DNA of 64,000 nucleotides from Hydnum rufescens UP504 (lineage: Eukaryota > Basidiomycota > Agaricomycetes > Cantharellales > Hydnaceae), in contig MU128971.1 of assembly GCA_014904985.1 (NCBI GenBank), forward strand, positions 17,785-81,784, read 5' to 3'. Below the pieces are notes generated by a model. The model made no database searches. It was given only the letters and a program-made list of their open reading frames with translations, and had not been told where the DNA came from. Both the position numbers and the translations under genes were made by a program. Of this stretch, positions 10,309-23,450 are shown one piece after another; positions within the stretch are counted from its first letter, which is position 1, and every line of letters begins with the position of its first letter.

Positions 10309-13300
10309 TTAGAGCGGTGTGGTTCGTGTGGAGGTCCGCCAAGCGCCAAGGAGAAGACTAAGATACCAAAAGACGATGGGAGAGAAGAGCAAATAAGAAA
10401 TATTAAAGCAAACGGAAGATGAAGGTGATGCGAGAGAGTCCATGCAAGGATGTTGGTGCGAGTGAATGCGATTTTGATAAGAAGTAAAGAACAAGATTAG
10501 AAACTCATCCGGGGAGGAATATCCGTAAAGTTGGCGACAAAAGGCGAAATGCACGAGACAATATTTTGAGGGGGCAGGGATCGATGGGCGAAGCGGTGGG
10601 TAATGCACAAGAACAAAATAACGCGCTGGCAGAGAGTCGAGAGTCGAAAAGGGCATCAGAACCTGGCAGATCCACACAGAAGGCGTGCCAGAATCGCTGG
10701 GAAGCTCTTGCCCAATATTTGTCCTCCCATGACATACGGCAGGGGAGACACCTGCACTCTCGTCAGGGGCGATCGCCCATATATTCCGGCATCCCGAGGG
10801 AGGCAAGACGACTGGTGGTGTCGTCTTCCTTCCCGTGCCTACGGCCGCCATGGGAGTTGGAGCAGCACTGGTGACTGCCCCAAGTGCTTCTGGATGCGGC
10901 TCTGACGTTTCGGGTCTGCGGACCCCATACGTGCGTCTCGAATCATTCGAATTGGAATCAGCAACGGACATGGAATCGTCCCCGCCGTAGTACTCATAGG
11001 AATAACCATGGTTCCCACCGTTGACGTGGACCACAGAATTCGACGAGGATGCCGAGGGCAGTGTTGACAACGGGATGGAAGTAGAAGTCATTCCGAATCT
11101 CTTAAGCATGTCGATATCGCGTCTTCCTCGTCCGCGCCCGATGTCCAGGAAAACATCATCATCGTCGCTTTGGTCTTTTCCGTCGTCCATATCCTCGTCG
11201 CTTCCAAAACAGCTCAAATAATCGGCCGATCCTGAGCCTGAAGGAGACCCAGATCCTGAATGAGACGATGACTGACTCACAGGCGAGTCATACGGAGGAC
11301 GAAGAAATGCCGACGTCGTTACCGTCGGTAGCGGCTGAAACGCCTGCTGTTGGGCAGCGAAACTATTTTGATTGTTTCGAGCGAAGAGGGATGAAGAAGA
11401 CGAGTACAACGTCTCGTATGGCGACGACGAGCGGGGAGGAGTGTACTGGTGAGCGTACCGAGACTGATGGGGGGGAGAAGAGGAAGACGGTGGAGTGCGA
11501 ACACGATGTTCAATACTACCCTGGCTGTAAGCGCGAGGGACACCACCACTAGGGGCGCTTAACAAGTACGCATTGGAAGAGGGCGGAAGGTGGGACACAC
11601 TGCGGTGTAGTTGCTCCTGATGGGGGCGGTGAGAGCCAAAAGAGTCGTAATATGGAGAAGGTAGATGAGATGTAATAGGAATGTTATAGTGTTCGGTAGT
11701 ATTGTTTTGGCCGTTGTAGCGTTGTGGAAGCGGGAGACCACGGCAGGAGTCTTGAGCACGAATCGCTAATTGTGGATTTTGATGATGATGATAAGTAGTG
11801 TTATTGTTATTGCTGTTATATGAGATCGTCGTCGGGTGTGCTTGAAGTGGATGCTGTGGTTGAACGGAAAGGTGTGGACTCGAGCTTTTGGCGCCCGAAT
11901 TATTAGCAGCAATGAGGATGCTGGCGATGAGATTGATTTTCTCCATATGTGCAGGGCTACCTGCCCCATCCATATTCCCATCTGCGACTGTTCCACAACG
12001 GAATATGTGAATCAGGCTGAAGTGAGGTATTGGTTGCTGGAAACCAACTTACATGGAAAGCATGATTGACAGACTCGCCGTCTTCGCCAATTGGTGTACC
12101 CACACACGCCACAGTGCCAGTCTCCCGCTTGAGCTTGAACTAGGATAGGAGGATAGGAGAACACTTTAATGGATCCAGATTAATGAGGCGGGAATCAAAC
12201 TTACTTGGACCGCTATTTCCCGTATTCATGATGGGAGGATGTCCACCGAATTCAGGATGTGGCCTCACTTGTCCGGGTCTTGGGTAAGAATAAGGGATCA
12301 GCAACGGTCATTTACAGGGCCGCCGGCGTCGTTGAAGCAAACACTTACTGTGGAAATGGAGCGTTAGAGGGCCAGAATATAACGACTGGATTCGTAGGGT
12401 TGTGGGAGACGTTGACGCTCGTCCAACCCGAGGCCAGTGCTTTGCCATCAGGAGTGAGGATGCACTGGGATGAGGGGCCGGTGCACCCTGGGCGTTGTGG
12501 TTGTCCCTGGCTGATGCCGATGGAGGACACGCTGAGAGCACGTCGATCGGTGGTGGTGGACGGTGGAGAGACGTGCGCCTCGTCTCGAGACGACGTAGTG
12601 GGAGAAGGAAGGGGGTGAGGTGGGTGACCGCAAGCGATGCAAGTGCTGTTTCGGGAGAAATTGTGGGTGCAACAGGTCTGGGAGTTGCATCTGAACAGAA
12701 GAGGTGAGTCGTGGGGAGTAAAAGAGGAAAGGAGGAACCTACATCCAGTCTCCTTCTCTGAATTGAACACCAGAGGCGAGGACAGCGGCGTGATTGTTCA
12801 TATTGAGGGCACGTTCTCTCTCGTTCTGAGCACGAATATAGGCAAAGAGGTTGCTGGGGGAGGGATAGATAGGAGAGGGGGGCTCGCGATTAGGCATTTC
12901 GAGGTGGGAATGGGAGGGACTGCTGTTCGAGAGGGGGGGAGTGAGGAGGGTGTTGTGGACGTCAATGCCAGTGTACGTGGTGAGGCGTTCGGTACGAATG
13001 GAGAGTTGCTTTCCACGTGCGGCAGCGATGCTGGCTCGGACGGGAAAGTAGAGATGGATGCGCCTGAGATTGTCCAGTGGTTCGAGCTGGGAGAACTGAG
13101 TGCGCATGTGAGGAGAAAGAGAACACTTGACGAGGGCCGCATTGGCCTGGATTGGCTCGGCATTAGGGACGGTATCGGGTGATACAGCGAGGGCTGCATG
13201 TGCTTACCTCGCCATAGGTTTCAAAGACGAGCCATATGTCGCTGATTTGAGCATCAGTTTTTGCCGTATTGGGGAGACGGAGCGCCCAAACGGAGAGTGG

Positions 13301-13387
13301 TTTTGGAATAGCGTGTTCAGCGAAGAAGGCGGGGATGAAATGGAGAGGGGAGTGGCGAAGGTCATAAATGCGGAGAACAGTCGACAT
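10309..13387 (-). CDS. Nrp1-like RNA-binding protein with two RanBP2 zinc fingers
   Basis: Six exons: 13387-13208, 13146-12743, 12690-12349, 12278-12205, 12139-12053 and 11987 onward, all with consistent phase. The N-terminal domain (MSTVLRIYDLRHS to ETYGEANAALVKC) resembles the conserved start of fungal Nrp1/asparagine-rich RNA-binding proteins. A first RanBP2-type finger (DWICNSQTCCTHNFSRNSTC then IACG, around residues 193-217) spans exons 2-3. A second (GDWHCGVCGYTNWRRRRVC then QSC) fills exon 5. The C-terminal half is Ser/Asn/Pro-rich, low complexity, with a DDDDVFLDIGRGRGRRD patch and a late NIWAI motif. Yeast Nrp1 is a stress-granule-associated putative RNA-binding protein; the role here is inferred from architecture. 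The true C-terminus is uncertain: the ORF stays open to 10309, but a possible intron (from about 10760) would end it near 10505. A tandem acceptor (cagTCGCAG) at 11982-11990 could add or drop two codons. Confidence 0.8.
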
Positions 13388-13774
13388 GTGGGATGATGAA
13401 GGACACGTTGAGGGCACGTTTGGGGGACACGTCGAGGCATGGTAAGGTAGATATAGGGTCGGAGGGAGCACGGGGAGACGTGCACACTTTAACTTTATCG
13501 GTGGTTCTCGACAGTTTGATCGCTGTCCGCATCGTGGGGGATCCTATACGTGCGAAACAACGGAGAGCGAGCGACAGAGAGCGACAAAGAGCGACAGAGC
13601 GCGGTATATAGGCCGCTATTGAGCCCAATTCTTGAAGGTGAAACGCGGGCACAAAGAAGGGCCACGACGCGTTGCTTCCGCAGACGGCACTTGCCGAGTC
13701 GCGTCTTTTCTCCGCGGAGTAGCAAAAAGGCTAATGAGAATTGATTCGCTCTATTACGTAATCACAGGGTGAGC
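13388..13774 (-). promoter_or_regulatory. Upstream region of Nrp1-like gene
   Basis: A 387 bp spacer between the Nrp1-like start and the leucyl-tRNA synthetase stop. It contains a short tandem of gagcgaca-type units (about 13562-13600) and, on the minus strand, a TATA-like tatatac near 13603-13610, about 215 bp upstream of the ATG. Promoter assignment is by position only. Confidence 0.35.
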
Positions 13775-16700
13775 TCAGGGATTCCACATTTGGATCCCAG
13801 GTTGCCCGGGCTCAGAGGCTTCCACTGGACCACCCGCGCTCTTCCAGGGTCCCCCGGCACTCTCCGCAACCCGTGCGCGCCCCTCGTCCTGCGTGAACAC
13901 CTCCCCCGAGACCAATCCGAGAGTGCGCCTCAGATACGGCATGCCGACCTCGAGCGTCTCTCGCTCGCTGAACGGGAGCGTTCGCTTCAAGGCGACGCTG
14001 GCACCAAATTGACTGATCCGTTTCTGCATGTCCAATTATCCAATTACGATGAATATCCCTCCTATATCAATAATTAAACTCGGACTCTCTCACCTTGAGA
14101 TTATGCACAAAAGGCATAATTCGCTTGTCCTTGATCAGGCCCTTGGCCACCAGCGCATCGCGAATCTTCCCGTCATCGAGCGTCGCCGTTGTTCGCCTCG
14201 AACACGTCCTTGACGACCTGCACGCTCGCGTCCTGCCACTCGGGGAATCGTGTCGCGACGAAAACACGAAGCGCTTTGTCCTTCTTCGAATCGAAGCCCG
14301 CGGAGGCCCCCTTCCCTTTGAGTGCCTTCTTTTGAAGTGAAATTTCCGTGTCGCGGATCATTTTCACTGTTCCGCGGAGGTACGCCCCAGCCTCGATCAC
14401 CGCCTCTTCGACGCCATTTGCCCCGATTTCGGGCCACAAGGCCCACTGCACGCTCCTCTTCTCCCCGAGAATCCCACACCACACATGCTCGGAAAAATGC
14501 GGAGCAATCGGAAGCACCAGCAGCGCCGCTGTTCGTATCCACAACTCGACCAGACCAGCATGCATCCCAATGTCGAACGTCACTTCCCGATACCAGTCCG
14601 GGACGATTGCATCTCAAAGAACCCTTCCTTTAGCGCTTCCTTGTAATTCGTCCTAGGTAGTCCTGTTAGTCACGGCCATCCCTTGCTCACAGACAGCGTC
14701 CACTCACGCTTCGTACGCTGCCTTGGCCAACTGGTTCAGGCGATAGATCTCATTCTGGAATACCGCATCATGGAACGAATCCTTTTTGCCGCGTCGCAAG
14801 CCCGACTGGGGATTATCAATCTCTGCCTTCATTTCCTATGAAACGAGCACTCTCGGCAACCAGGATCCGGAATTATCGAGGGACCACGCACCTGACACCA
14901 TTCGATAAGCGTATGCAGCCTCAAAATGGACGCATTCGCATTCTTCTCATCGAAATTAGCATCCTCAATCCCATCTCCGGCATCCGCCAACGTCAGCCGC
15001 GTGGCGTCCGCGCCAAACTTCTCCACACTCTCCTTCAACGTCAAACTGTTCCCCGTGCTCTTGCTCATCTTCTTCCCATTCAGCATCAGATGCCCGTTCG
15101 TCCGCATGCTCACTGGCCAATATTCTTCCTCGAACAGCGCCGCGTGGTTGTAGACGGCAAACGTCAAGTGGTTCGGGATAAGGTCCTTCCCAGAGGAGCG
15201 AATGTCGAGCGGGTAAAAATAGCTGAATTCATGTTTGAGTGCGACCGCTTGTTCACGTGTGATGGGGAGAGAGGTGGGAAGGGACCTGTGCCAAGAATAT
15301 GTTCCCATACTTCATCCGTCAGTTGTTCGGGTGTGATCCCAAGCGTGCCAGGCTGGGTACCCTTCCAGTTTCCTATCATCAACGAGTCCCAAATAAGTCT
15401 CGGCATCAGGGAACGGAGAAAGATGCTCAAGCTACCTTGGAGGAGATGTGCGATCGTATAGTAGCTCATGTAGATAGTGGAGTCGCTCAGAGACTCGACC
15501 AAGAACTGCTTGTCCCACGGGAGTCGCGATCCTAGTCCGAAGCTTCGCGCACAGGCCCATTGATGCAGCCACGCCAGGGACCCTTCAAAGGCATGCCTCG
15601 TCTCGTACGAGTACGTCTCCATCTTGGCCAATAATCTAGGCAAAACGACGATCAATCCAGATAACTCGCGGACGGACACGCTGCACTCACTCGTCAGCTT
15701 GCTCCCTCCAACTCGGCTCGCCATAATCCAAATACCACTGGTCCGCCAGCGCGACCACACACTCCTCGCCGCTCCTACTGATAATCAGCCCCTCAGGTTC
15801 CGCATATGCAAACGCCAACCCCGCCTCGATCATTCGCGCGCGCACTTGAGGCTTGGCCTCCTGCACGCTGGAGCCCTTGAACTCCCCCACGACCATCGTC
15901 CCACCGTAGAAGCCCTCCTTGTATACGATCTCCTTGGCCTCTGCGAGCTGCTTCGTGTCCTTCTGAGATTGGATCTTCAACTGTACAACGACCGCAGGTG
16001 CGGTGAGCTCGCCGTACGTGGGAGTGGAGAGCACGGGTACTGGGTCAAACGATGCCCACGACGGATCGATCTTGTAAAATTCGGGTTTCTTGCGCAGATC
16101 GAGGAGGGTCTGGTAGTCGTCGGGCGAGTCAGATGGAACGCATGTCACGACACCCGTTCCCTGGGTTTTTTTTTTTACAAAAAAAAGGCGTCAAATGCGA
16201 GGGCTATGATAGGTGGCCCGCGTCTTACCTTGGTGGCTAGGACGTTCTCCATGGGCAAAACATACACTTCGGGGTGGATAGCAAATGGCGCTTTAATCTT
16301 CGTCCCCACTAATTTTAAGCCGTCTATCTCTGTAATTTGATTTACCTGGCCTTTGGACTGGAATACGCCCTGGAAGGCCATGTTTCTAGCTGCTCTAAGG
16401 GTGCATACATATACTTCAGAATCGTTCACCGCGAAGAAACCGTATTTGATTGCGGAGCCAACGAAACAGTTCGTCTGGCCGTACATGGTCTCGGGGCGGA
16501 GGGTCGCGGCGACGAAAAAGACTTTCTTGCCACGCAGCGAAGGGATAGAGTCCAAGGTCTTGGCAGTGGCCGCGCTCCAATGCACGACCTCCATACGGAT
16601 GCCAGTGTATTCCTGTGGACCGAGGGCTTCGCCGGCAGAGCGATCATGGTCCATGCAGGGTTGGCCATCCTTGGGACTGTAAATAGTGTACCGTTCTCCG

Positions 16701-17676
16701 AATTTGATCTTGTCTGCGGCGTGCAATTTGTTGAGCTGCCATCGGACAAAGGTGTCGAAGTAGGGATTGACATCGGTGGTGATAAAGGATCGGCGCCAAT
16801 CAACGCGAGCCCCCAAGTCCGTCAAATCCGTCTAGATCAGGCACCGGTTTCCTTACACGTCAGTGTGAAATAGGGATCAAATTGCGTCGAGCTGTTGCGT
16901 ACGATAGTAATTGGGGGGAAATAATCAAGCCAATGGAGAGAGTCGGCAAATTTCTTGATTTCCTCGCGCGGCACGCCGATGGAGAGCATGATTTGGAATT
17001 GGTATTTCAGACCTGTTGACTTGGCATTAAGTTTGCCCTTTTTGGCTTTATCGACGGCTGTGGAAACTTCCTTGGTGGCATTGGGCACGCCGTCCTCTTC
17101 GTCGGCATCCTCGCTGTAGCCTAGAAAATCAGGTCCGAATAGTTCCATTTCGCGCACTAGTTTGTCCGCCGCTGCCTGGAAAATAAGCGAGTGTTTAGAT
17201 CTAGATTGGAGATCGAAATTGAAATTTCCCCGGGGAACTGGAATGGTCTCACTTTGATCGGCATACCAGTGCAATGGAAAGCGACAGGGAAGAGTGTGCG
17301 TTTGCCAAGCATCCGTTGGTATCCAGCGTTGAATTCAATTTTCGAGATGGTGAACCCGTGGCCAAGATGCAGCGATCCGTTCATGTAGGGAAAGGGAAAT
17401 GTGCCGAGCCATTTCGGGACTTGGCGCGGAGCTCGGAGGGGGAGAGGGTGGGGATAGGCGGGGGTGCGTCGGATTGGAATAGTTTCTCGTCGGCCCAGCG
17501 TTTTTGGGCTTGTTTCTCTAGATTAATGAGGAAGTCGCGCTTTCCGGTCTGACGAGAGGTGGAAGGTGCAGGGATGTGGACGATAGGACCGATGAGAAGG
17601 TTATCACTATTACTTTTGGGTATCGATTTGGTACCTTTTGGAGTTCGATGGGGCCGTCTACAGCGAGATTCGCCAT
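13775..17676 (-). CDS. CDC60: Leucyl-tRNA synthetase, cytosolic (class Ia)
   Basis: Charges tRNA-Leu in the cytosol. Ten exons: 17676-17635, 17548-17253, 17175-16903, 16831-16229, 16160-15691, 15635-15436, 15372-14892, 14835-14708, 14652-14094 and 14023-13775, about 1,098 residues, the usual size of fungal cytosolic LeuRS. The HIGH signature is HLGHG after PFPYMNGS. The CP1 editing region contains [18 protein letters not shown] is intact ([14 protein letters not shown]), and the C-terminus ends [15 protein letters not shown]. Four frame changes are needed: one base lost at about 17416-17418, 15276-15278 and 14598-14599 (all short G/C runs), and one extra base at about 14186. An essential enzyme broken four times while every motif is intact points to consensus errors. 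The ATG at 17676 ([12 protein letters not shown]) is chosen by homology. An in-frame ATG at 17787 would add 37 Arg-rich residues. Confidence 0.95.
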
Positions 17677-18662
17677 GCTGGCCAGCCTGTAGTGAGATGC
17701 CTGACAGCGGGTATATGGAAACAATCTAGGACGGACAAGAGAACGCGCAGACGTGATGAAGAGAGCGAGACGTTTCTCGCGAGTCAAGGGAGCGCGGATG
17801 GAGACGCGGCAAGTTCCGGAGATGTTCTAGGCCCAGTCCATTAGAGGAGATCATTTGACGCGAACTTAAAGAGGGACTTCTTCTCGGCGCGATGAACTAC
17901 GGGGCCCTGATCGTCGAGGATGGGCGGGTCTTGAGGGGGCTGTCACAGCCGAATAAAGGGGAGTACAGTGACCGTGTAGAACGTCTGGGACGATGTGGAG
18001 CATGGAGATGACATGTCGTGGCCTACTGGTGGCATTGTAAGCCCACTGGAGGAGTGGGCGTTATACGGCTCCCCTTTGGCGTCGACAGTCGCGGCAGTAT
18101 CCGACCGTTTTCCCATCCTCATTACTACTAATCAGAATGGGGCTTGACCCTTTCCGTCGCCGTCTCGTGCGGTTGTGTTGGGGGGAAGCGTAGCTGACCC
18201 CCTTGGCCTGTGTAGGGCGTGTGTCTGCCTTCTTGACCTGTTTTCATTTATGCAAAGGCGTGAGACTTTGGGCGAACCGTGAGCACGTTGTCCTCCCCGT
18301 TCCCCCGAATGCAATGCTAGTCCTCGGGGCTTGCGGTGCTACATAGTGGAGAGGAACGGGTGGGTACAGGCATTCCGTTTGTTGATGCCAGTACCCGTTC
18401 GTCTCTTTCTCACTCTGTCCCGCCGCCAGCCTTGCGCCCGCCCTAGGTCTATCTCCCTCTCGCACGGTGACGACCACGATTAAGAAGGGCATCCCTCTTG
18501 GACTATTGTGTGCCTACACAGGACATGTACTCTATCCTTTTATAGCAACATTCAATCTCATCCGTAGATCGGATTCGGCCCAAATGGCCTTTTCCTCTTG
18601 TCTGGATAAAACACCTCGTCAGATCGAGGTTCAACTTACCATCACACTCACCATCACTCCTC
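17677..18662. promoter_or_regulatory. Divergent intergenic region, LeuRS and C2H2 factor
   Basis: 986 bp between the two start codons. A TATA-like ttttatagc lies at about 18538, some 125 bp before the C2H2 ATG. No ORF with splice or domain support was seen. Confidence 0.4.
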
Positions 18663-20012
18663 ATGAGCGACAAGTACTCCCCCTCCTCCTCTGCCGTCTG
18701 GCGCGAATACCACGGCCCTACGGCCAGTATGATAAAGCGCACCAACGTCCCCAAAGTCCCCCGTCCCAAGCGATATCCCTGCCCCGGCTGCGATCGTCTC
18801 TTCGACCGTCCCAGCACCCTCAGTCTCGTACGCCCCCCTCTTCCCCCCTCCCCACGAAGCAGCCTCTGATCTGTGCCCTTTCGCAGCACATACTAACACA
18901 CACTGGCGAACGTCGTGCGTCCCTTGCCCTCGTTATCGTATTTCTCCTCACTCTTTCCTCCTCCAGCGCATCCCTGTCCACTCTGTCTAATTCGGCGCTT
19001 TGCGACTGTCAGCAACCTAAATAGACATATGAAGACCTGTCGTGGGTACGCCAGTCCCAGTAGCTCCGAGTCGTCCCCCGATCCTGCTTCCCTCGGCACA
19101 ATCGCAACCACACCCACTGATCCTTCCGACCAAGAGCTTCCAGAAATGAAACCTATCGCCATGGACACCTACCCTCCAGCTTCCACACCTATCCCAACAC
19201 CCCAACTTTCACTGCCCCTGGTGCTACCCACACCAACGGACCCGTTTGCGAATGTCCCCTCCGATTCCTCATTCTACCGGCAACTGTCCTCCCTATCGCA
19301 TTGGAACGCATACGAAGAGGCGGATCGATCCGCCCAACTGCAAGCGTTACCCCCCAATCAGGACGGACACGCCTCGTCCTCGAGCCCACATTCAATGGCC
19401 CCGTATGAGGGAGGGCAGGCCAACCGACCGCTTGAAAATAATCAGTCAGAGCACTGGTCTTGGCAACCGTACACTCCTCTGCCTCCCCCCTTATCGACCC
19501 ACCAACCTCACCTCGCCTCACACGCCATCTCTCCATACAATCACCAGCAGCTCGTTTATCCCGATCATGATCTTTCCACTTCGTCCATGTGCACTCCGAT
19601 TCACATGCCTCAACAGATGATGACGACGGACCCCCGGACATCTTTGCCCGTGTACGGTTCGAACAGGTATAATCACATGAGAGAAGAGGACCCTAGTGGT
19701 GTGCAACAGAGTCCAGCAGCATACACGCACCTGAACAACAATTCCTTCTACTCTCTGTCATCAGCACGAGATGAAGAACACGGGCTGCTCGAGAACCACC
19801 CGGGCCATCACCACATTCAGAACCATCAACAGAGCTCGCGATCCACGGCTGGAGCGATGTACGGTATGACTGATCTGTCATTCTTCACCGTCAAGGAAGA
19901 AGATAGGGACGTGTGGGTCAAACAGGAATTCAATGACGCAGACGCCGGGAACCGCGGCGAAGACGTGCATCACTCTACCCATGCGTGGCCTGGAAACTCG
20001 CTCCGTCGGTGA
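18663..20012 (+). CDS. C2H2 zinc-finger protein, probable transcription factor
   Basis: Three exons: 18663-18827, 18887-18914 (28 nt) and 18967-20012, giving 412 residues in clean frame. Finger 1 is split by intron 1: CPGCDRLFDRPSTLSL then HILTH, i.e. C-x2-C-x12-H-x3-H. A TGERPH linker leads to finger 2, CPLCLIRRFATVSNLNRHMK then TC, in which the last zinc ligand is Cys (C2HC). The rest (about residues 90-412) is Pro/Ser/His-rich and disordered-looking, with a late acidic stretch near FTVKEEDRDVWVKQEF that could be an activation patch. Two adjacent fingers near the N-terminus plus a long disordered tail is a common fungal factor layout. I cannot name the orthologue or targets. No frameshift was needed here. 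Confidence 0.85.
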
Positions 20013-23000
20013 ACTTGGGCGATCCTGTTCGATAATTGTTTCATATCATTTCCACCGTCCGACACTCGATGTCCATATTTCCATTCACAATCCACAATCC
20101 ACAATCACAATCACGTCATCACCGTCCGCAGACGATTGCATATAACATGTCTTGCCAGTATTCCCCTCCCGACGCATCTACTTGTTCTTGCTTTTGATGA
20201 CCCGAGAACCCTTCCTTTTTTCCTTTTTTTTTTTTTTGGACGACCCGTATATCTTGGAAAAAACCAATGCAAAACCAAAAAAAAAAAAACAGAAAGGTAA
20301 TTTGAAACCCGCCCCCAAGCCATACGTAATTAAAACCCCATGTTTCCCTTTTTCTGATCTTCTTGACTTTGAAACCGGTGTCTCTACCCTCTACTACAGT
20401 CTACTATGCGTAACCCTCCTCACATACCCATGCCACTCATCACACCTCCTCAGTCATGCGGTCTCACCATCCCGCACTCTATCTAGTGTCATCATCATTT
20501 CCCTTCCTCCTCTCTTCCTCGCTGATGTTTACAAAGGATAGAAGATAAATCCAATATATTATACACATCGACCACGCCTGACCGAAAGAGAGCGAAAGAG
20601 AGGGGAGAGAGGGGAGAGAGAGATCCGAATCATATCATGACGTAGATCCACCTAGTAGTGTACAGTACCTGCATTTCAGATGAATAAGCACCCGTACACT
20701 GCCTCTCACGACGGAGAGGGGAGAGAGAGAGAGATGGAAAAAAAATATACAACGACAACGAAAATGGCCAAGCTCTACAGTCCGAAACAAAAAAACGCAG
20801 CTTCCAGATGCGGGGCACGGAGGCTTTGTGGCTATGAAAAAGAGAGTGGAGGCGGGATGGTTTACATAAGCTAAATGAAGGCCAAGAGCGAAGCAAACAA
20901 ATACGTAATCCATATCCGAAATCCGAATCCGAACCCTAAAAAAAGGATTCCGCAATGAACGATGGATGGATTACCCTATGTGGCCGGATAGACGCCGTTA
21001 ACGAGGCGCGGTTGGATGCTTAATGAGGAATTGAGGGGCGCCACGGAGCTCGGTTGGTTGATTGTTTTTTGTTTGGTTTGGGACGGATTGCCAAGAGCAG
21101 TAAGGTTTCGCCGATGTATTGTTGGGATGCACCCCTCACAGATATCTGTAACCCTGGGCGGTGACAGGGGTAATCTACAGGGCCCAGCTGGGTTCTTTAC
21201 TAGGGCTGCGTTCCGCGGCGGTATAGTGTCACGGGAGGGGGGGGGAGAGGAAGGAGGGATCGGCTGAAGGCATCAGATCGAGCTCGCCTGAGCCGAATTG
21301 CAACAGTATTGCATGTGGGCCCCCCATGCGAAAGGAACCTCGCCACCTGCCTTAGTGGTCTTACTGCATACGCTTCTGTATCCGCCACCGGCTTATGGAG
21401 GATGACGGGGCGTCATTGTCAGCCAACTTGAAAATAAACACACGCCCTCTGGGAACGGATCACTCGCACAGCTCCGCCTAACCCGTCGGTCACTAAATAG
21501 AGCATGGTCTGGACGGGTAGGCTACATGAATCCGATCACGTCCATCCATCAGGACGACCACCCCCATCGGACTGAGCCCTGAGGACGGCGGTGCAACATG
21601 AGTCCGGATACACTCTGGTGGCAGATCATGCAAGTCAACTTAAGCGAAGGAGGTGTGGCCAACGTTCCTTCCGCTCCTTCCGTTTCTTCCGTTCCTTTTG
21701 GAAAACGTATCCAAAAAGAGAATGCACACAGAACTTTGGCACCATACGTCATGTGCGCTCTTGAGATAAAAAAATATCAAGGTCGCCAAATCTGTGCGTC
21801 CTGAGCCGCAATTGGATGTGTGCACCACAGCCCCCGATAATTTAATTCAATTCCCATTCACTTAATTTAGCCCACTCGACGCCACACACGCGCTTCTCCG
21901 CATTAGGCGTTCCACTCCTCGACTGCTATCGCCTAGCTTTTTCCCCGCTCCTATTCGGACCAAAAAAAACGTGCCTCTACGTGCATTTTCAGGAACACAC
22001 ATACACATGCCCTGAACCCTTGTTTCCCTGTTTCGTAAAATGACGCAATGACACGTGCACCACCCGACTTCCAAGGGTGCCGCGTAGTCGTTTAATGCAT
22101 TGATCCCTTAGCTTTTTTTCTTCCGTACCAACCACGTTTTGGTCTTCTTCTGCCCCCTTGCTCGTTGTCGTTGGCCTGCTGACGGTCACTCTTTCGGCAA
22201 CGCCGAGAGCAGAGCGGAGGGGGGGAACACCGCGACAATGAACCTCTAACGGCCACTGGCGCGCGATGCAAAGGGATGCACTGTGCTGGGATGCGATTGC
22301 AGTATTCCGGATGCAAACATAAGGGATCGGCAGGGCGCGCCCCCCATCGCACTGACCCCTCCCTCCTGAACACCTGGTACAGTACCTCAGTAGTACCCCC
22401 AAGATCAAGATAAGAGATAACGTAGTACACCGCATTCACTTTGTGTGGCAGGCCCTGTCCCTGTGACCGCTACTTTCCGTAAAGAGCTGGCTGGCTGACA
22501 TTTCTCAGTGTGCTTGTTCTTCAGCACATGCACATGCAGTATAGCCATAACCATCCTGAGCCTTGATGGATCGTCGGGGATCCCAAAAATTGTTGTCACC
22601 CTCCGATCTGTCACGTGTTCCGGCTGACGACGCCGCGCCGCTGTCGTGTGTCTCTTCTGTGCTTCATAGATAGAGTTTAGAATCCATTCCCGCTGGGAAA
22701 TCATGACCAAGTTGCATTCTCCAATGAACTGGGGCCACACCACATGTGATTCTGATTCGTGTCGAATTCCAAGTTTACATGTGCCAGTGAGATGCACTCA
22801 CTCCTTTCGCGTGACCTTTTTTTTTTCATATGTGACCGGGATCATCCTTTTCCTATCAGCTCATAGGAGCTTGTGATCCATCTCGGAGATGCCGCGGACT
22901 CATCCAAAGGATGAGTAACCAATGGGCGCGCCTCTTTCTGAAATCCGGTGGCTCCATCCACTCATTCCTTCGGGCTTCTCCGTATACCGGGGGTTCAACC

Positions 23001-23434
23001 AAGCCAAAAAAAGAATCCCAATGTTGGTGCAAAAAACGCTCTGAATCGTGCGCAATGGACGAATTTTATTTGTTAATATCTGGTCGTCTGTGCCAATACG
23101 ACGATCACAACACCCCCTGATCCCGAGCTTTCCTAATGTCACGCGTTCTGCGTAATTAATAATAATGCGGGTGGCGCGCATGGAGTTGTGGTGCCTTTGT
23201 GTGCCTGCATTCGACCTCGGTAGTACTGATTTATCTCCCCCACATCCATTTCTGTTCCGCTGCTGGAGATCCAGTTTCTATCTACTAGTAGTATAGTAGG
23301 GAACACATTTCCGCCACAAAGCGAATAATCGGATCAAACTGATCGCTGCGATGGGTCCGGCACCCCCTCGAATCCAAATAACACCAAACTCGGCGTCGGA
23401 CATACGCTTCTCTGTCCTTTTGAATATCGTTTCG

Positions 23435-23450
23435 ATATATATATATATAT
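23435..23450. repeat. (AT)8 microsatellite
   Basis: Eight uninterrupted AT units inside the gene-free interval. Confidence 0.9.

Noticed and set aside
9854..10342. Minus ORF of 162 codons
   Set aside because: No domain, no splice support; sits in the 3' flank of the Nrp1-like gene.
14838..16340. Plus-strand ORFs of 207 and 238 codons
   Set aside because: They are antisense to LeuRS exons, which carry the HIGH, editing and KMSKS motifs on the minus strand.
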